DNA of 35,085 bases. It comes from Planctomycetota bacterium. GTDB lineage: Bacteria > Planctomycetota > UBA1135 > UBA2386. Of the stretch, positions 17,399 to 25,722 are shown piece after piece (position 1 is the stretch's first letter; every line of letters begins with the position of its first letter). The notes under the pieces are model-generated. The model saw only the letters and a list, made by a program, of their open reading frames with translations, searched no databases and had not been told where the DNA came from. The stretch is from the NCBI GenBank assembly GCA_020851075.1, contig JADZDL010000303.1:1-35085 (forward strand), read 5' to 3'. Made by a program: the position numbers and the translations under genes.

Positions 17399-19360
17399 AT
17401 GAGTGGCATGGACTTCTTTGGCCATCAGGCCCAGGCACAGGCAGCGACCCGCAAGCTCGTGATCCTGTTCGTCATCGCCGTGCTGGCGATCATCGGCTGC
17501 ATCTACGCCGCGGCCACCACCGTCTTCGTCATCGCCGAACGCGGCAGCGCGTGGCAACCCGAAATACTCCTGTTCGTGACGCTGGGCACCCTGCTCATCG
17601 TCGGACTGGCCATGGCGTTCAAGACCGCGCAGTTGCGCAGCGGTGGCGGCAAGGTCGCCGAACTGCTCGGTGGCCGCCTCGTGCCGCCGGAGACGACCGA
17701 CCCGCAAGAACGCATGCTGCGCAATCTCGTCGAGGAGATGGCGATCGCGTCGGGCGTGCCGGTGCCGCAGATCTACGTGCTGGACCAGGAAGAAGGCATA
17801 AACGCCTTCGCCGCCGGCTGGAGCCCCGCCGATGCCGCCATTGCCGTCACGCGCGGCTGCCTCGAACGTTTTGACCGCGACGAGCTGCAGGGCGTGATCG
17901 CGCATGAGTTCAGCCACGTGTTCCACGGCGACATGCGGCTCAATATCCGCCTCATGGGCGTGCTGTTCGGCATCGTCTGCATCGCCACCATTGGCCGCAT
18001 TCTCGTCCAGGTCATCGGCCGCAGTGGTGCCCGCAGTTCCAACAACAAGGGCGCTGGTGGTGCGGTCGCCCTCGTGCTGTTCGGGGTCGCGCTGATCGTG
18101 ATCGGCTACCTCGGCGTGCTGTTCGCGCGCCTCATCCAGGCGGCGGTCTCGCGCCAGCGCGAATACCTCGCCGACGCGAGTGCCGTGCAATACACGCGCA
18201 ATCCGCGCGGCATCGGCATGGCGCTCGCCAAGATCGGCGGGCTCGGCGGGCAACTGCACAGTGCCCACACCGAAGAAGCGAGCCACATGCTGTTTGCCGA
18301 CGGCATGAAGCGCTACTTCGGCGGCGGTTTTGCCACGCACCCCGCCATCGAAGAGCGCGTCGAACGCGTGCTGCCCGGCTTCAAGCGCCACCTCGCGAAG
18401 GACCCTTCGATGGAGAGTGCCGTCGCCGCGATTGCGCCTCCTGTAGGGGCGGCCGGGTTTGCGGGCGCGAGCGCCATGGCGGGACCGGCCCGCACGATCG
18501 ATGCCGGCACGCTCGTTCGCAGCGCCGGCGAGCCGACGAGCGCCAGCGTGGACTCCGCGCGAACCCTGCTGCGCGACCTGCCGCTCGACCTCACCGCCGC
18601 CGCGCACGATCCCCAGCGGGCGCCAGCCCTGGTTCTCGCCTTGTTGCTCGATCACCACCCAGCGCGTCGCAAGAGCCAACTCGCGCCACTGGCCCAGCAG
18701 GATGCCGCGCTCGCGCACGAAGCCAGCGTGCTGTTCCAGGCGCGCATGCAGACGTCGCGGCGCGCGATGCTGCCGCTGCTCGGCATGGCGGTGCCGGCAC
18801 TGCGCAGCCTGCCGAGCCCGACGCGCGCCCAGTTGCGCGCCTCGGCACGAGCCCTGGCCCTCGCCGACGAAGTGCTGTCGCCGTTTGAGTTCGCGCTGCT
18901 GCGGACCCTGGACCGCCACGTGCGTCTCGCAGGCGAACTGCCACAGCGGCCGCCGGGCCGGCCGGACTCCCTCGCCGACCACCTCACCGACGCCACGGTC
19001 GTGCTCTCCGCGCTAGCCCGCGTCGGTGCCGACGACGGCTCCAGCGATCACGAGGTCGCCGCCACCCGCGCCTTCGCGCAGGGCATGCTGGCCCTCGGCA
19101 TGGCCGGCGCCGCGCAGTTGCTGCCGCGCGAACGCTGCTCGCTCGTCGAGCTCGAACGCGCCACCGAAGCGCTGGGCAGCGTCTCGCCCCTCGGCAAACG
19201 CAACCTGCTCGCGGCCTGCGCCGCCGCCACCGGTGCCGACGGTAGACTCTCGCCCGACGAAGCCGACCTGCTGCGCGCCCTCGCCGAAGGCTGGGATTGC
19301 CCGATTCCGCTCGTCACGACGCCCGAAGGCACCGCGGCGGCCGAAGTCGTCACAGACTGA
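17399..19360 (+). CDS. M48-family (HtpX-like) membrane metalloprotease with long C-terminal extension
   Basis: 653 residues, more than twice HtpX (about 290). Two N-terminal membrane helices (about 19-45 and 54-75), then the M48 core with HEFSH at 169-173 (zinc ligands and catalytic Glu) and the third ligand E255 in SRQREYLADASAV. Two further hydrophobic segments (about 183-207 and 221-245) lie between them. The core is intact, so proteolysis of membrane proteins facing the cytoplasm is expected. From about residue 320 to the end is an Ala/Leu-rich helical domain with TGADGRLSPDEADLLRALAE near the C-terminus, resembling a TerB-like acidic helix motif. A related helical tail occurs in other large M48 proteins. 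Overlaps the convergent PqqB-like gene by 11 bases. Confidence 0.92.
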   Translation: MSGMDFFGHQAQAQAATRKLVILFVIAVLAIIGCIYAAATTVFVIAERGSAWQPEILLFVTLGTLLIVGLAMAFKTAQLRSGGGKVAELLGGRLVPPETTDPQERMLRNLVEEMAIASGVPVPQIYVLDQEEGINAFAAGWSPADAAIAVTRGCLERFDRDELQGVIAHEFSHVFHGDMRLNIRLMGVLFGIVCIATIGRILVQVIGRSGARSSNNKGAGGAVALVLFGVALIVIGYLGVLFARLIQAAVSRQREYLADASAVQYTRNPRGIGMALAKIGGLGGQLHSAHTEEASHMLFADGMKRYFGGGFATHPAIEERVERVLPGFKRHLAKDPSMESAVAAIAPPVGAAGFAGASAMAGPARTIDAGTLVRSAGEPTSASVDSARTLLRDLPLDLTAAAHDPQRAPALVLALLLDHHPARRKSQLAPLAQQDAALAHEASVLFQARMQTSRRAMLPLLGMAVPALRSLPSPTRAQLRASARALALADEVLSPFEFALLRTLDRHVRLAGELPQRPPGRPDSLADHLTDATVVLSALARVGADDGSSDHEVAATRAFAQGMLALGMAGAAQLLPRERCSLVELERATEALGSVSPLGKRNLLAACAAATGADGRLSPDEADLLRALAEGWDCPIPLVTTPEGTAAAEVVTD

Positions 19361-20297
19361 CGCGTTCGCCTTGCTCGGCGATCCGGAAGCCGCGCGCTTC
19401 GATCGCCGCGCGCAACGCCGCGTCGTGCAGCACCGGGTTGGTGTGGTTCAAGTGCAGGAACCGGATCGCGCCCGGCCGCTGCGCGGCGATTGCCGCGAGG
19501 CGCTCCATCGTGCGCACCATGAGGGGATGGCGGATCTCGGCGAGGTTGCGTTCGGGCAACTCGCTGCCGTCGTAGAAAGTGCCGTCCAGATAGGCGATCT
19601 CGACCCCCTCGAGCAGGCGTTCGAGCAAACCTGGCTCACGTTCCCACGCATCGACATCGGGCACGAACAAGACGCGCCGCTCCGGGCCTTCGATCACGTA
19701 CGCCATCGTGTCGGAGAACTCGTCGCGATGCGGCACGGCGATGGCGCGCACGACCAAGCCAGGCCATGGCGAGAACGGCTCGCCCACCACAAACTCGCGC
19801 ACCTCGATCTGCCGCAGTGCAACGAGCTGCCGCCAAGGGGCCTGTTCGCGCAGGAACGCGCCAAAACGCGGCGAACAGTGCACGGGCAGTTCGTGCGTCG
19901 AGGCCACTTCGCGGCCAAACCACGCAAGGCCCAGGTAGTGACCGATGTGCGCGTGCGTCACGACCACCGCGTCGAGCGGCTGCCGACCGCGGCCGTGCAC
20001 CGCGGCCAGATCGTGCAACAGCGCCACCTGCTCTTCGATGCGCGGCGTTGCTTCGACCAGCAGTAGCCTGGCAGCGCGCCGATCGACGACACCGAGACTC
20101 GCCGGATACAGCACGCGCCCGGTCGCCCGCGCCGTCGCGCAGCACGCCCGTTCGCAGCCAAAATGCGGCAGCCCACCATCCTGCGCAATGCCGAGCACAA
20201 ACAGCTCACACGCCGGTTCCGGCCTTGGCAAAGCACCAACGCACGCGGCCAGACAGATGAGCATGGACAGAGCCGCGCGGCGAAACATCGTTGGCAT
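19350..20297 (-). CDS. PqqB-like metallo-beta-lactamase-fold lipoprotein
   Basis: 315 residues from the ATG at 20297; an in-frame ATG five codons upstream (20312) is possible. Lipoprotein signal LICLAAC, lipidated Cys19. After it comes VLGIAQDGGLPHFGCERACC, the Cys-bearing N-terminal motif of PqqB-like proteins. The metal motif is THAHIGHYLGL (H115, H117, H120), so the usual Asp of HxHxDH is a Gly. Further ligands may be H190 (VPHRDEFSD), D214 (FVPDVDAWE) and H285 (LHLNHTNP). True PqqB takes part in PQQ synthesis and is cytoplasmic; this one is exported and no pqqA/C/D/E genes are nearby, so it is probably a hydrolase of another kind. A PQQ-type sugar dehydrogenase lies 9 kb away. Confidence 0.85.
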   Translation of the reverse strand: MPTMFRRAALSMLICLAACVGALPRPEPACELFVLGIAQDGGLPHFGCERACCATARATGRVLYPASLGVVDRRAARLLLVEATPRIEEQVALLHDLAAVHGRGRQPLDAVVVTHAHIGHYLGLAWFGREVASTHELPVHCSPRFGAFLREQAPWRQLVALRQIEVREFVVGEPFSPWPGLVVRAIAVPHRDEFSDTMAYVIEGPERRVLFVPDVDAWEREPGLLERLLEGVEIAYLDGTFYDGSELPERNLAEIRHPLMVRTMERLAAIAAQRPGAIRFLHLNHTNPVLHDAALRAAIEARGFRIAEQGERVSL

Positions 20298-20411
20298 GGG
20301 CAGTCCGCCCATCCTCGGTGAATGGGCCTCCGGCCGCTATCCCAGCGCGGGACGGAGCCATGCGCAAGGAATCAACTCGCGCGCCAAGACGCCGATAGGA
20401 ACGGCGCAGGC

Positions 20412-20418
20412 AAGGAGG
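20412..20418 (+). promoter_or_regulatory. Strong ribosome binding site
   Basis: AAGGAGG with a seven-base spacer to ATG at 20426, one of the best matches to the anti-Shine-Dalgarno sequence in the window. Confidence 0.75.
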
Positions 20419-20425
20419 CGTCGCC

Positions 20426-21355
20426 ATGAACAAACTGGAACTCGGCTGGGCAGGAGCTGTGGCCACCACCGTGGCCGTGCTCGCCAACAGCAGTGCACCA
20501 CCCTGGCTGCACGCGCTGGTGGCCGGCGGCGTGGCCCTGGTCGCGTTCCGGACCCTGCGCCGCATCAACCAGCGGCGCGCCGAAGGGCTCCGCGCGACCG
20601 AACTCGGCGCGGCGCTGCGGCGGCGCGACGAACAGCTCGCCCACACGGTGCACGAACTGCGCACGCCGCTGACTTCGGTCGTCACCGCGCTCGAGATGCT
20701 GCGCGAGGGTTACGCGAGTTCGCCCGACGAGATCGAGGAGTTCCTCGACCAGGCCAGCCTGTCGGCGCGGCACATGGGTTTCCTCGTCAATGACGTGCTC
20801 GACGAAGCCGCGCTGGCCGCCGGCCAGCTTCGCCTGCACCGCCAGAGCCACCGCGTGCGCGAGTTGCTGGGCGCCTCGCGCGACATGCTGGTGCTGCAGG
20901 CCCGATCGCGCGGCATCGACCTCACGTTTGGTGAGGCGAGCGGCGAACTGGCCGTCTGCACCGACGAACGGCGCTTCCTGCAGATCATGTTCAACCTCGT
21001 CGGCAACGCGCTGAAGTTCACCGCCCCGGGCGAAGCCGTCACGGTGCACGCGGAAGCCGGGCCCGCGGTGGTGCGCTTCGTGGTCGCGGACCACGGCGCC
21101 GGCGTGCCCTTGGAGGCGCGCGAGAAGCTGTTTTCGCCGTTCGGCAGCGCCCCGATGCGACCCGGACAGGCCGTCGCCGGAACCGGCTTGGGCCTGCACG
21201 TCTGCCGCCTGCTCGTCGAACAGCTGGGCGGCCGCATCGCCTACGAACCGGGCGCTGGCCGCGGTTCGGTGTTCTGGTTTGAGCAGCCCCTCGCGGTGTC
21301 CGAGTCACCGCCACTCGATTCCGCGGTTGCGCAGGTGGTGGTGGCGACTCGATGA
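20426..21355 (+). CDS. Sensor histidine kinase, orphan
   Basis: 309 residues. Two short hydrophobic segments (about 8-22 and 26-42) with almost nothing between, so no large external sensor domain. Then a coiled linker, the H-box QLAHTVHELRTPLTSVV with phospho-accepting H76, the N-box IMFNLVGNALKFT (N194), G1 ADHGAGVPL and G2 GTGLGLHVCR (253-258). All catalytic boxes are intact. The C-terminal 20 residues add a short tail. No response regulator is encoded in the window, so its partner must lie elsewhere. It may sense membrane state or an internal signal, or act with the secreted membrane protein 7 bases downstream, which is probably in the same operon. Confidence 0.93.
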   Translation: MNKLELGWAGAVATTVAVLANSSAPPWLHALVAGGVALVAFRTLRRINQRRAEGLRATELGAALRRRDEQLAHTVHELRTPLTSVVTALEMLREGYASSPDEIEEFLDQASLSARHMGFLVNDVLDEAALAAGQLRLHRQSHRVRELLGASRDMLVLQARSRGIDLTFGEASGELAVCTDERRFLQIMFNLVGNALKFTAPGEAVTVHAEAGPAVVRFVVADHGAGVPLEAREKLFSPFGSAPMRPGQAVAGTGLGLHVCRLLVEQLGGRIAYEPGAGRGSVFWFEQPLAVSESPPLDSAVAQVVVATR

Positions 21356-21362
21356 TGGGGCC

Positions 21363-22106
21363 ATGCTCCGCCTTGGCATCGCTCCGCTGCTCGCCCTGCT
21401 GGCGTCCGCGGCACCCCCTCAAACGCCCGAGCCCAGAACGGCCCCGGCCGGCACCGACCCCTCGCTGCAGCAGTTTGGCAACCTGAGCAAGACGTTCCAC
21501 GTCGACGTGCCCAAAGGGTGGCGCCAGATCAGCCCCAAGGAGGCGCTGCTGCTCAGCGAGAAGCCGACCACCCCGGTGGACCTGCGGCGCGCCGAACCCC
21601 GTTCTCAGTATGCAGTTGGCCCGGTCGACCAGTGGCTCTCGGGCGATCTTGGCGGGGCCTGGCTGTTGGTCACCGAGATCGGCGAAGAAGCGGTGATCCC
21701 CGAGGATTACGCCGCACAGCTTCGCGAGATGTGGCGGCAGCATAGTGAGGCTAACGGCATCGGCCAGGAGGTCTCGGACATCCAGCGCGAGAAGGTCGGG
21801 CCCCAACACCACCCGGTGATCACCGCCCGCCGCACCGCCTCGGCGCCAAACCTGCGCCCGACGCGCAGCCTCGATGTCTACGCCTCTTCCGGTCGCCAGC
21901 AGATCACGCTGTCCTTCACGACCTGGGCCGAAGAGTTCGACCGCTGGGAGCCGCGTTTTCGCACCTGGCTGCAGACCGCCGCGTTTGCGAGGCCGCCCAA
22001 GGAGGGGCAAAAGCTCTCCGATCGGCTCTGGACGCCACTCATCACCGGCGGAGTGGTAGCCATCCTGCTGATCGCTCTCTACAAGCACACCCATCGGGAA
22101 CGTTGA
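21363..22106 (+). CDS. Secreted protein with C-terminal membrane anchor
   Basis: 247 residues; not recognised. Signal peptide MLRLGIAPLLALLASAAPP, a soluble domain (about 30-220), then one membrane helix LITGGVVAILLIALY and a short basic tail KHTHRER: the layout of a type I single-span protein whose main part is outside. The soluble part begins SKTFHVDVPKGWRQISPKEALLL and includes ITLSFTTWAEEFDRWEPRFRTWL. That is the style of small lipid- or ligand-binding folds in which a protein is pinned by a hydrophobic patch, but I cannot name a family. Starting 7 bases after the histidine kinase, it may be the kinase's missing sensor or target. Confidence 0.75.
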   Translation: MLRLGIAPLLALLASAAPPQTPEPRTAPAGTDPSLQQFGNLSKTFHVDVPKGWRQISPKEALLLSEKPTTPVDLRRAEPRSQYAVGPVDQWLSGDLGGAWLLVTEIGEEAVIPEDYAAQLREMWRQHSEANGIGQEVSDIQREKVGPQHHPVITARRTASAPNLRPTRSLDVYASSGRQQITLSFTTWAEEFDRWEPRFRTWLQTAAFARPPKEGQKLSDRLWTPLITGGVVAILLIALYKHTHRER

Positions 22107-22130
22107 GCCCCAGCGGCGCCGCGATACACT
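22103..22130 (+). promoter_or_regulatory. Candidate promoter for the DUF2779 gene
   Basis: TTGAGC (22103-22108), 16-base spacer, TACACT (22125-22130); each matches four of six consensus bases. It overlaps the end of the preceding gene and would give a leader of about 115 bases. Only a candidate; nothing else is evident in 22131-22253. Confidence 0.3.
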
Positions 22131-22253
22131 TCCGACGGCGCCTACCCCCTCCGGAAGGCCGTTCCCGGTCAGTCATCGGTCAAACCAGAGCCTGATTGCC
22201 TCGCCAAGGATCGGCCCCGTCACCACGGGCGCCATTCGCCAACCTCCATCGCC

Positions 22254-23831
22254 TTGAAGAAGCAAGCCTCGCCGAAAGCGCCCCGCAATCTCGACAAGCA
22301 CCTGTTCGAGTCGGGGCAGCAGTGTCACAAGCGACTCTGGTTGGACTATCACCAACCAGCTGTGGCCGAGACGTCGGCCACGCGCAGCGCGATGTCGAAC
22401 GTGGGCCAGGAGTTGCTCACGCTCGCGCGCAGCGTGTTCCCGAAGGGCATCCTCATCGAAGGCAAGACGCTCGCGAAGGCCGCGGAAGCGACCCAGGAAC
22501 AACTCGCCGCCGGCGCTACGGTACTGTTCGGCGCCGCCTTCCTCGCCGACGGCGTCGAAGTGCAGTCGGACATCCTCGTGGTCAACAAGGATGGCCAACT
22601 CGACCTCTACGAGATCAAGTCGGGCACCAAGATCAAACACCGCTACATCTTTGACCTCGCGCTGCAGATGCACGTCGTCGAAGCGAGCGGTCGCACGGTG
22701 CGCGCGGCGTTCCTGCTGCACATCAACCCCAAGTACACGCACAAGGAAGGGGTCCCCTACCCGCCGATGCAGCTGCTGCGCAGCGCCGACGTGACCACCA
22801 AGGTGCGCAAGCAGGTCGATCAGGTGAAGGTGCGCCTGCCGTACTTCCGGCGCGCGGTCGCCGACGACAGTGTGCTGGCGCTGCCGATGGGCACCTACTG
22901 CACGACGCCGTTCGCGTGCCCCCACCTCGCGCAATGCACGAAGGAAGGCCCACCGCTGCCGCTGCGCGAACTGCCCGAACTAACGCGCGCGCAGGAACTC
23001 GAGATGCACAAGGAAGGCATCGAAGAGCTCACCGCCGTCGACAGCAAGCGCCCCGGCCTCACGTTCAAGCAGCGCCGCACGCTGGCCAGCCTCGAACAGA
23101 AGGCGCCGATCCTCGAAGCATTCGTGCGCGAAGAACTGCGGCAATGCGCGCAGCCGCTGCACTTCCTGTCGATCGCGACGCTGACCGAGCCGCTGCCGCG
23201 CTTTGAAGCACAACGCCCCTGGCGACAGGTTCCCTACGCGTGGGGCGCCAACACGCTGCACAAGGACGGCCGGGTCGAAACCGCCTCGTTCTCGCACGCC
23301 GACCGCACCGACCCGCGCATCGATTTTGCGACGACCCTGGCCAAGCAGCTCGAGGTCGGCGGCACGATCGTCTGCTGGAACGACGAAACGCTGGAAGACT
23401 TGCGGGCCCTGCTCGAAGACCTGCCGACGGCCAAAGCCGCCGTGCGCACGATCATCGGCCGCCAGCACGTCGACATGATGAAGCTGTTTGACGCCGGCGT
23501 GTTCCATCCAGAACTGCGCACGCACAGCGACCTCGAAGCCAGCGTAGCGGTCCTGCTCCAGGACAAGAGCGGCGCCGAGCTAGCGCTCCACAACGAAGAC
23601 GACCTGCGCGAAGCCATCGACAAAGCCGCGGCGCCGCGCATTCGCAGCACCACGAAGGACAAGATTGCGAGCGACATGAAGGCGTGGGTTGCCTGGCGCA
23701 GCGATCGACTGCTCCAGCTCTACCGCAAGTTCGCCGACATGCCGGACACGCGCAGCAAGCCCGCCGCCTCGGCCGAAAAACCTGCTGGCAAGGCCAAACC
23801 GCTGCCGAAGCCGCTGCCGAAACCCTCCTGA
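22254..23831 (+). CDS. DUF2779-family protein: Cas4-like nuclease domain plus degenerate DnaQ-like domain
   Basis: 525 residues. The N-terminal half looks Cas4/RecB-like: C24 in GQQCHKRLWL, then D106 and E120-I-K122 in SDILVVNKDGQLDLYEIKSG (the PD-(D/E)xK acids and lysine), and C216, C222 and C228 in YCTTPFACPHLAQC. Together these make a likely 4Fe-4S nuclease core. The C-terminal half (about 300-440) aligns with DUF2779, whose first motif is normally FxDFET. Here it reads HFLSIATLTEPLP, with Ser306 and Ala308 in place of both acids. DPRIDFATTLAKQL, GGTIVCWNDETLE and HVDMMKLF keep the rest of the fold. A KPLPKPLPKP tail ends it. TTG start: no strong ribosome site, but anything shorter would lose C24. 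Role unknown; probably nucleic-acid processing. No CRISPR array or cas genes nearby. Confidence 0.82.
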   Translation: MKKQASPKAPRNLDKHLFESGQQCHKRLWLDYHQPAVAETSATRSAMSNVGQELLTLARSVFPKGILIEGKTLAKAAEATQEQLAAGATVLFGAAFLADGVEVQSDILVVNKDGQLDLYEIKSGTKIKHRYIFDLALQMHVVEASGRTVRAAFLLHINPKYTHKEGVPYPPMQLLRSADVTTKVRKQVDQVKVRLPYFRRAVADDSVLALPMGTYCTTPFACPHLAQCTKEGPPLPLRELPELTRAQELEMHKEGIEELTAVDSKRPGLTFKQRRTLASLEQKAPILEAFVREELRQCAQPLHFLSIATLTEPLPRFEAQRPWRQVPYAWGANTLHKDGRVETASFSHADRTDPRIDFATTLAKQLEVGGTIVCWNDETLEDLRALLEDLPTAKAAVRTIIGRQHVDMMKLFDAGVFHPELRTHSDLEASVAVLLQDKSGAELALHNEDDLREAIDKAAAPRIRSTTKDKIASDMKAWVAWRSDRLLQLYRKFADMPDTRSKPAASAEKPAGKAKPLPKPLPKPS

Positions 23832-23846
23832 TCGCGCACGATCAGG
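23827..23846. terminator. Palindrome shared by two convergent stop codons
   Basis: Perfect 8-bp inverted repeat CCTGATCG and CGATCAGG with a 4-base CGCA loop. The TGA of the DUF2779 gene (23829-23831) is in the left arm and the TGA of the glycosyltransferase (complement 23842-23844) in the right arm. Probably a two-way terminator built from the ends of both genes. No T-run follows on either strand. Confidence 0.6.
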
Positions 23847-24855
23847 CCGCCGCGTAGGACGACAGCAGACCAGCGATTTCGCGCGCCTCGTCGAAGCGCC
23901 GCTGGAAGTCCTCGCGAATGCGCACGCCGAGCGCTCCCGCCGCCGTGCGGTTGCGATAGAGCGCGAGCACCTGCTTGGCCATCTCCTCTTCGTCGGCAAA
24001 CAGCAGGCCCGTCTCCTTGTGGCGCAGCAACTCGCGGTTGCCGACGACGTCGGCCGCGATGACCGGCCGCCCGAGAATGCCGGCCTCGAGGATGGTCGGC
24101 GCCGCACCTTCGCTGAAGGAGGTGTTCAGCACGACATCCGCGTCGATGTAGGCGGCGCCCATGCGATCGTGCGCCAACGTCGGCAGCACGCGGACGCCCG
24201 GTTGTTGTTCGCACTGCGCGCGCAGTTCCTTCGCGTAGACCGGATCCTGATCGGGCCCCGCGAGGATCATCTCGAGGTCCGCACCCGCCGCACGCAAGAC
24301 GCGCACGAGGGACATCGCCCGATGTTGCCCCTTGATGGGCCGCAACCCCCCGGGCAGGAACACGAGGAAACGATGCCGCGGAATGCCGAGCGAACGGCGT
24401 AGATCGGTGCCGGTCGTCGCCAACCGCACCGCCGCCCGCGGCACGACATCGATCTTGCCCACGGCGTCCGGAACCCGCTGTTCGACGAGCTCGCGCGCGC
24501 CTTCGTTGGGCACCATCACGCGCGAGGCGCGCCGAATGACCTCGCCGACGAGCACGCCGCGATCATCGACGACCATGTCGTGGTTGAGGTCTTCCCCGCT
24601 GAGCGAGACGATCCACGGCGTTCGCAACCCGAGCAGGGCAACCCCGGTGCGCAGTGCGTCGTGGGCGTGCACGATGTCGGGCTTGAAGCGACCGATGGTG
24701 CCTTCGAGCGACTGCTTGAGCCCACCTTCGGACGTGCCGCCGAACAGCTCGCAGAGGTGGCCTCGCTGTTGTAGGCCCTCGCGATACCGAGTGACGGTTG
24801 CAATGCCGCCCAGGTGCAAGTGGGTCGGCGAGGGTGTCATCAAAAGCACCTTCAT
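23842..24855 (-). CDS. Glycosyltransferase, GT4 family
   Basis: 337 residues, GT-B fold. Transfers a sugar from a nucleotide-sugar with retention. The N-terminal domain begins MKVLLMTPSPTHLHLGGIATV with the glycine-rich acceptor loop. The C-terminal domain has the donor-binding FLPGGLRPIKGQH and the diagnostic E-x7-E in SEGAAPTILEAGILGRPVIA. VHAHDALRTG and LSGEDLNHD are typical of GT4. No signal or membrane helix, so it acts in the cytoplasm or at the inner face of the membrane. Last gene of a minus-strand group with a BtpA-family gene and a GT2, 72 bases after the former. Probably builds a surface glycan. Confidence 0.92.
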   Translation of the reverse strand: MKVLLMTPSPTHLHLGGIATVTRYREGLQQRGHLCELFGGTSEGGLKQSLEGTIGRFKPDIVHAHDALRTGVALLGLRTPWIVSLSGEDLNHDMVVDDRGVLVGEVIRRASRVMVPNEGARELVEQRVPDAVGKIDVVPRAAVRLATTGTDLRRSLGIPRHRFLVFLPGGLRPIKGQHRAMSLVRVLRAAGADLEMILAGPDQDPVYAKELRAQCEQQPGVRVLPTLAHDRMGAAYIDADVVLNTSFSEGAAPTILEAGILGRPVIAADVVGNRELLRHKETGLLFADEEEMAKQVLALYRNRTAAGALGVRIREDFQRRFDEAREIAGLLSSYAAA

Positions 24856-24927
24856 CCACGGCCACTTTCGGCAAAACCCCCGCCCCCGCCTTTACCTGCG
24901 TTTCTGCGGTCCCGTCTGCCGGCCTTT

Positions 24928-25722
24928 CTACCTGCCCTTCGGCGAACAGGCCTTGCGCAGCGCCTTCGCCCGCGCGAGGTCCACCGGCGCGGCTACGAGA
25001 CCACCCCGCTTGCAGTAGGTGCCGACGATCGCGCCATCACAACGGGGCCACAACTCGGCCGCATTGGCCTCACTGAGCCCCGAACCGATCCAGATCGGGA
25101 ATCGCCCCACCGCCGCGCGCACGGTGTCGAGCAATGCAACATCGACCGGTTCGCCCGTGCGGCTGCCAGACAACACGAGCCCCGCGGCCCCCGAACGCTC
25201 GGCGAGGTCCTTCGCCGCAGTCGCCACATCCAGCGGCACCAGCGGCGCAGCGTGCTTGACGAGGAAGTCGGCCAGCACCTCGACGTTGCTGCGCAGCTGC
25301 CGGCGATAGGCAAACAACCGCGCCGCCTCGCCTTCGATGATGCCCTGGTCGGTCACGTAGGCCGACGCGAGCACGTTGACGCGAATCCAGCGAGCGCCGG
25401 CCACGCTGGCGGCCCCCAACGCGGCCAGGCCATCGTTGCGCAGGCAATTGATCGCCACCGGCAGGTCGAAGTCCGTCTTGATCCGATGCGCGACGAGCGC
25501 CAGCGCGGCAGGCACATCGGGAGTCACGGGATCGTCGCGCGTGCCCTTGTGGAACGGCACGTCGCCGAAGTTTTCGACCACTACCCCGTCGAAGCCGGCC
25601 CGCGCAAACACCTTGGCATCCGCCAACGCCGCCTTGATCACGGCCGCCATCGAGTCGTGGTTGGCACTGGCCGGCAGCGCGCCGAGGTGCACTACACCGA
25701 GCAGGGGCTTCGTCATCGTCAT
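24928..25722 (-). CDS. BtpA/SgcQ-family protein
   Basis: 264 residues; TIM-barrel family of unsettled function. BtpA supports photosystem I accumulation in cyanobacteria and SgcQ sits in a sugar operon of E. coli. The family signatures are clear: GVVHLGALPASA, VVENFGDVPFHKGTRDD, RWIRVNVLASAYVTDQGIIEG, GLVLSGSRTGEP, PIWIGSGLSEANA and DGAIVGTYCKRGG near the C-terminus. The phosphate-binding style of the last two suggests a phosphorylated sugar or nucleotide ligand. The start overlaps the stop of the upstream GT2 by four bases (ATGA at 25719-25722), so it is translationally coupled to a glycosyltransferase. This argues for a role in making or recycling a sugar donor; that is inference. Confidence 0.9.
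   Translation of the reverse strand: MTMTKPLLGVVHLGALPASANHDSMAAVIKAALADAKVFARAGFDGVVVENFGDVPFHKGTRDDPVTPDVPAALALVAHRIKTDFDLPVAINCLRNDGLAALGAASVAGARWIRVNVLASAYVTDQGIIEGEAARLFAYRRQLRSNVEVLADFLVKHAAPLVPLDVATAAKDLAERSGAAGLVLSGSRTGEPVDVALLDTVRAAVGRFPIWIGSGLSEANAAELWPRCDGAIVGTYCKRGGLVAAPVDLARAKALRKACSPKGR

Noticed and set aside
16577..18982. An 801-codon open frame on the minus strand opposite the methyltransferase and M48 genes
   Set aside because: No recognisable domain and low-complexity basic composition; it crosses two well-supported genes and their spacer. GC shadow.
22254..23831. CRISPR association of the Cas4-like domain
   Set aside because: No repeat-spacer array and no cas1, cas2 or effector gene in the window; DUF2779 proteins are common outside CRISPR loci.
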